From positions 1 to 64,000 of the forward strand of contig NZ_CAMFHX010000015.1 of assembly GCF_945952365.1 (NCBI RefSeq): 64,000 nucleotides of DNA. Reading direction: 5' to 3'. Shown here piece after piece: positions 60,633-64,000 of this stretch. Each line of letters opens with the position of its first letter. The first letter of the stretch is position 1. A program made the position numbers and the translations under genes. This DNA comes from an uncultured Cetobacterium sp. (GTDB lineage: Bacteria; Fusobacteriota; Fusobacteriia; Fusobacteriales; Fusobacteriaceae). Under the pieces are notes generated by a model. It was not told the DNA's origin. It did not search any database and worked only from the letters and a program-made list of their open reading frames with translations.

Positions 60633-61475
60633 TTACTCCTCCTTACATTTTCTTTCTAATAAATCTTTAATTTCTTCTGCAGATATTGATGAATGAGCTA
60701 TATCTACTCCCACTCTATTTCCACCGTGAAAATCTGAACCACCGACCATTAAAAGATTTTTACTCTTTGCCAGTTCTTTATAATATTTTGTTTGTTTTGG
60801 AGTGTAAGAGCTATATTCAACTTCTAATCCATCTAAGCCTGCTTCTATCAATAAATCTAGTATTTTTTCAACTTTTTCTACAGAATCACATACTAAACTT
60901 GGATGAGCTAAAGCTGAAACTCCATTACACTCTTTTATAAGTTTAATTATTTCAAAAGGGTTTGAACTTTCTTTCTCTATATAGGCAGCACCTTTTCTTC
61001 CTAAATACTGTTTAAAAGCTTCCCCTTTTGTATAAACAAAACCTTTTTTCATCATAGCATTACATATATGGGCTCTACTTATTATACTTCCAGTTGCTTC
61101 CTCTTCTATCTCTTCTAAAGTTATTTTTAACCCTAACGAATTTAATCTTTTTACAATTTTTTCATTTCTATTACTACGAGCTTTTTTTAACTCTATTAGT
61201 TTAGACGATAATTTTTCAGACTTTTCATCCAAAAGATATCCTAAAATATGTATTTCATAACCATCATAAGAGCATGAAAACTCAATTCCAGATATAAAAT
61301 CTAAATCTAAATTTTTAGCTATTATTCTAGCCTCGGATATCCCTTCCATAGTATCATGATCAGTTATAGCTATTCCAGCTAAGCCTGTATACTTTGCTCT
61401 TTTTAATAACTCCTCCACTGTGAATGTTCCATCTGAATATGTTGTATGAGTGTGAAGATCATACTTTTTCTTCAT
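60633..61475 (-). CDS. PHP-domain phosphoesterase
   Basis: A 280-residue cytoplasmic metal-dependent phosphoesterase. PHP metal-binding motifs are YDLHTHTTYSDGTF (4-17), ITDHDTMEGI, GIEFSC, SRAHI, LAHPSL and GGSDFHGGN (near the C-terminus). Related proteins (YciV/RNase AM type) hydrolyse 3',5'-nucleoside bisphosphates or trim RNA 5' ends. GGAGG precedes the ATG. Same strand as hldD with a 5-bp gap. Confidence 0.9.
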   Translation of the reverse strand: MKKKYDLHTHTTYSDGTFTVEELLKRAKYTGLAGIAITDHDTMEGISEARIIAKNLDLDFISGIEFSCSYDGYEIHILGYLLDEKSEKLSSKLIELKKARSNRNEKIVKRLNSLGLKITLEEIEEEATGSIISRAHICNAMMKKGFVYTKGEAFKQYLGRKGAAYIEKESSNPFEIIKLIKECNGVSALAHPSLVCDSVEKVEKILDLLIEAGLDGLEVEYSSYTPKQTKYYKELAKSKNLLMVGGSDFHGGNRVGVDIAHSSISAEEIKDLLERKCKEE

Positions 61476-61498
61476 AATATCCTCCTACAAGTAAATAT

Positions 61499-61522
61499 GG
61501 CGCCTTTATTTCTAAAGGCGCC
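61499..61522. terminator. GC-rich hairpin between lipoprotein and PHP genes
   Basis: GGCGCCTTT (61499-61507) pairs perfectly with AAAGGCGCC (61514-61522). On the minus strand it follows the lipoprotein stop with only a weak ATATTTACTT tail; the T-run is on the plus side. It may be a partial terminator or an mRNA-processing stem. Confidence 0.55.
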
Positions 61523-61530
61523 ACATTTTT

Positions 61531-62268
61531 TTAGTCATCCCACTTTTCTAATTTTGAAAAATACTCTGAATAAGCAAGGTATAAAGCCTTTGCATTTATA
61601 TTATTTTTCTCTATCTTTGTTTTTTCTGTCTTTTTATACATATCGTTAACTTCTATAATTCTAGGTGAAACTTCTACAAAATACCAAGTTTTAGAATCGA
61701 AGAATTCTCCTCTTTTTATAAACTTATTTAAAAGTTTTCTAAATCTTTTTATCTCTTTTTCTGTTAAATCATCTTTTTTAGAGAATGCAACTATTTCAGC
61801 CCACTCCTCTTTCGTAGCTACTTCATTAGCTATATGATTTGATGGGTTAGCCATTCTAATATATGACTGAGCTACCATGTACTTTGCTAATCCTGCTGGA
61901 TCTTTAAAGTTTTCATCTTTTAAATAGTATTGTCTTGGAAGTTTTTTTATAGTCTTTTCTAGAATAGCGTTAAACTCCTCTTGATCAGCTTCTGTTATAT
62001 CTCCCTTTGTTTTTAAAGAATCTAAAAATTTAACTTGTTTTTGATCTAACTTTTGATTTCTAGCTAAGAAACTTATTGGTTGATCAGCACCATACCAATC
62101 CTCTAACTCAGCTTCTCCTACAATTACTTTTGTAAAAGTATCTTCCCAGTTTTTCATAGCTACTGTATCAACTTTATACTTCTCTTGTAAATTAGTTTTG
62201 TTTTTATTAGCTGAACTACATGCTGTTAATGTAGTTAAAATTGCTATAAGAATTACAACTTTTTTCAT
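61531..62268 (-). CDS. Lipoprotein of unknown function
   Basis: A 245-residue predicted lipoprotein: MKKVVILIAILTTLTAC with lipidated C17, then a soluble, helix-rich domain with many charged residues (DTVAMKNWEDTFTKVIVGEAELEDWYG; FLDSLKTKGDITEADQEEFNAILEKTIKKLP). I do not recognise the family. The ATG at 62268, directly after GGAGGAGAA, is preferred to an in-frame upstream ATG at 62295 that lies inside secA. It overlaps no gene but follows the secA stop closely, so it is probably co-transcribed. Confidence 0.8.
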   Translation of the reverse strand: MKKVVILIAILTTLTACSSANKNKTNLQEKYKVDTVAMKNWEDTFTKVIVGEAELEDWYGADQPISFLARNQKLDQKQVKFLDSLKTKGDITEADQEEFNAILEKTIKKLPRQYYLKDENFKDPAGLAKYMVAQSYIRMANPSNHIANEVATKEEWAEIVAFSKKDDLTEKEIKRFRKLLNKFIKRGEFFDSKTWYFVEVSPRIIEVNDMYKKTEKTKIEKNNINAKALYLAYSEYFSKLEKWDD

Positions 62269-62276
62269 TTCTCCTC

Positions 62277-64000
62277 CTAAACTCTTCCACAACATTTTCC
62301 ATAAATTTTTCCACTTCCACAGTTACAAGGTGAATCAAACTCTAACTCTTCCCCTTCTCCTGGGCTTAAGACTTCCTCTTCTGGATTTCTTACAACAACT
62401 TTAAACATATAAGATGTTGTTTCTGCTTTTATTGTTGAAAGCATTCTTGAATACATATCTCCAGATATAATTTTATATTCAACCAATGGATCTTTTTGTC
62501 CATAAGATCTTAAATAGATTCCTTCTCTAAGAGCATCTAAAGCTTTTAAATGTTCTCTCCATCTTGCATCTACTACTTCAAATAAAACATATTTCTCTAC
62601 TTTTCTCATAATTTCTGATGAGAGTTCATTCTCTTTATTTTCATACTCTGCTGCTATAGATGTATATAATTTTTCTGCATACTCTTCAACTGTAGATGAT
62701 TTATACTCTTCTAAATCTGTAATTTCATAACCATATTTTTCTATTAAAGAATCTTTTACTCCAACGATATCCCACTCATCTTTAAATTCTCCAACAAATC
62801 TTTCAACAACTATATCAGAAACACTTGATTTTAACATTCCTAAAATTGTTTCCTTCAGGTCATCTTTTTCAAGAGCTTCATTTCTACTCATGTATATTGC
62901 TTCTCTTTGTTTATTCATTACATCATCGAATTCAAGCAGATTTTTTCTAATTCCAAAGTTTCTAGATTCAACCTTTTTCTGTGCATTTTCAATTGCTTTA
63001 TTTATCATTTTATGCTGAATAGATTCACCTTCAGGTAGACCTAATTTTTCCATAACGTTTTGAATCCTTTCAGAACCAAACAGTCTCATTAAATCATCCT
63101 CTAAACATAGATAGAACTCAGATGCTCCAGGGTCTCCCTGTCTTCCGGCTCTTCCTCTTAATTGGTTATCTATTCTTCTAGATTCATGTCTCTCTGTTCC
63201 TAGAATAAATAATCCTCCAGCTTCGATCACCTTTCTTTTCTCCTCTTCACACTCAACTTTATATTTATCAAGTATCACAGGATATTCAGCTGCATCTCTA
63301 GCTCCAATTTCAGCAATTGCTCTAAACTCAGGATTTCCTCCTAACATTATATCCGTTCCTCTACCCGCCATATTTGTAGCGATAGTTACTGCACCATATC
63401 TACCCGCCTGAGCTACGATTTCAGCTTCTTTAGCATGCAACTTAGCATTCAGTACGTTATGAGGTATCCCCTTCTCTTTTAGTAGTTCTGATAGCTCCTC
63501 TGAACTTTTTATAGATACAGTTCCAACTAATACTGGTTGTCCTTTTTTATGTAGCTCTTCAATTCTAGTTATAATAGCATTAATTTTCTCTCTTTTAGTT
63601 TTGTAAACTAAGTCTGGGAAATCTGTTCTTTGTATCGGTCTATTAGTTGGGATTACAATTACCTCTAAACCATACGTATGCATAAACTCTGCTGCTTCTG
63701 TTTCTGCAGTTCCAGTCATTCCAGCTAATTTTTCATACATTCTAAAGTAGTTTTGAAGAGTGATTGATGCAAGAGTTTGGTTTTCCCCAGCTACATTTAC
63801 TCCCTCTTTAGCTTCTATTGCTTGATGCAATCCATCAGAGTATCTTCTACCTTCCATAGCTCTTCCTGTGAATTCATCTATTATAACAACTTCACCTTCT
63901 CTAATTAGGTAATCTCTATCTTTTATGAATAACTCCTTAGCTTTTAAAGCTTGATTCAGATAGTGTGTTAACTCAACATGTTCTGGTGAATATAGATTGT
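62277..64000 (-). CDS. secA: Preprotein translocase ATPase SecA (C-terminal part; continues past the window)
   Basis: The C-terminal two thirds of SecA, open to the window edge at 64000, where it enters in frame ([24 protein letters not shown]). It includes [40 protein letters not shown], the second nucleotide-binding domain ([34 protein letters not shown]), the helical scaffold and wing regions, and the C-terminal zinc motif [18 protein letters not shown] (CXCX8CC), which binds SecB and the ribosome. The C-terminal linker is short. The missing part encodes the DEAD motor and preprotein-binding domain. Confidence 0.97.
   Translation of the reverse strand, partial: NLYSPEHVELTHYLNQALKAKELFIKDRDYLIREGEVVIIDEFTGRAMEGRRYSDGLHQAIEAKEGVNVAGENQTLASITLQNYFRMYEKLAGMTGTAETEAAEFMHTYGLEVIVIPTNRPIQRTDFPDLVYKTKREKINAIITRIEELHKKGQPVLVGTVSIKSSEELSELLKEKGIPHNVLNAKLHAKEAEIVAQAGRYGAVTIATNMAGRGTDIMLGGNPEFRAIAEIGARDAAEYPVILDKYKVECEEEKRKVIEAGGLFILGTERHESRRIDNQLRGRAGRQGDPGASEFYLCLEDDLMRLFGSERIQNVMEKLGLPEGESIQHKMINKAIENAQKKVESRNFGIRKNLLEFDDVMNKQREAIYMSRNEALEKDDLKETILGMLKSSVSDIVVERFVGEFKDEWDIVGVKDSLIEKYGYEITDLEEYKSSTVEEYAEKLYTSIAAEYENKENELSSEIMRKVEKYVLFEVVDARWREHLKALDALREGIYLRSYGQKDPLVEYKIISGDMYSRMLSTIKAETTSYMFKVVVRNPEEEVLSPGEGEELEFDSPCNCGSGKIYGKCCGRV

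Noticed and set aside
1-64000. CRISPR arrays, prophage, tRNA or rRNA genes
   Set aside because: No regularly spaced repeats, phage structural genes, cloverleaf or rRNA-like sequences were seen while reading through the window; no search program was run.

Overview
The window is AT-rich bacterial DNA (about 30% G+C by eye) and most probably comes from the Fusobacteriota, with Cetobacterium or Fusobacterium the best guess. The evidence is a FplA-type patatin autotransporter, two FomA-like porins, a heptose epimerase for LPS (a Gram-negative envelope), HemZ, Hcp, polar amino-acid ABC systems, and strong AGGAGG ribosome binding sites with low-G+C codon use. The genus is an inference. I see no tRNA, rRNA or CRISPR array.

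Layout. 0-1.2 kb: a plasmid-type replication initiator (Rep). 1.2-9.2 kb: an alpha-galactoside/fructoside module made of a GH32 fructosidase, a LacI regulator, two ABC sugar permeases, a binding protein and a GH36 alpha-galactosidase, with LacI-type operators in front of each unit. 9.2-18.1 kb: fplA, a K+ channel, an amino-acid ABC operon, yjiH, mgtE and a cold-shock gene. 18.5-28.5 kb: a tightly overlapping glycogen operon, glgB-glgC-glgD-glgA-glgP-GH13. 28.5-31 kb: a second amino-acid ABC operon behind an attenuator-like leader. 31-35.8 kb: a 5'-damaged GGDEF-EAL gene, carbonic anhydrase and a TnpB element. 35.9-37.6 kb: KDPG aldolase and KDG kinase. 37.6-41.3 kb: hcp, a lipoprotein, an IclR regulator and dps. 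41.3-47.2 kb: a Lac/Cel-type PTS split into two divergent halves (mupG-IIA and IIB-porin-IIC) around a second Rep gene. 47.3-53.1 kb: ligA, gldA, a porin and a ROK regulator. 53.2-53.7 kb: a likely small RNA and an orphan groES. 53.7-64 kb: a minus-strand housekeeping run of pcp, DUF979, DUF969, hslO, a ComEA-like gene, hemZ, uppP, hldD, a PHP phosphoesterase, a lipoprotein and the C-terminal part of secA, cut by the window edge.

How it fits together. Much of the window concerns sugar capture and storage: raffinose-type sugars enter by ABC import and are split by GH36 and GH32, glucose can be banked as glycogen and released by GlgP/GH13, and a PTS with its own outer-membrane porin and a 6-phospho-N-acetylmuramidase-like enzyme suggests cell-wall or beta-disaccharide salvage.

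The most interesting material is non-coding. Three 5' leaders look like undescribed regulators: (i) a pseudoknotted RNA followed by a perfect terminator ahead of yjiH; (ii) an mgtE leader with a 22-codon ORF, an H-type pseudoknot and a hairpin hiding the mgtE ribosome binding site; (iii) a 22-codon ORF inside a long hairpin whose 3' arm can compete with a terminator ahead of the amino-acid ABC operon at 28.8 kb. A terminator-ended RNA with CCC-rich loops lies before groES. All pairings were found by eye and none was tested by folding software or alignment.
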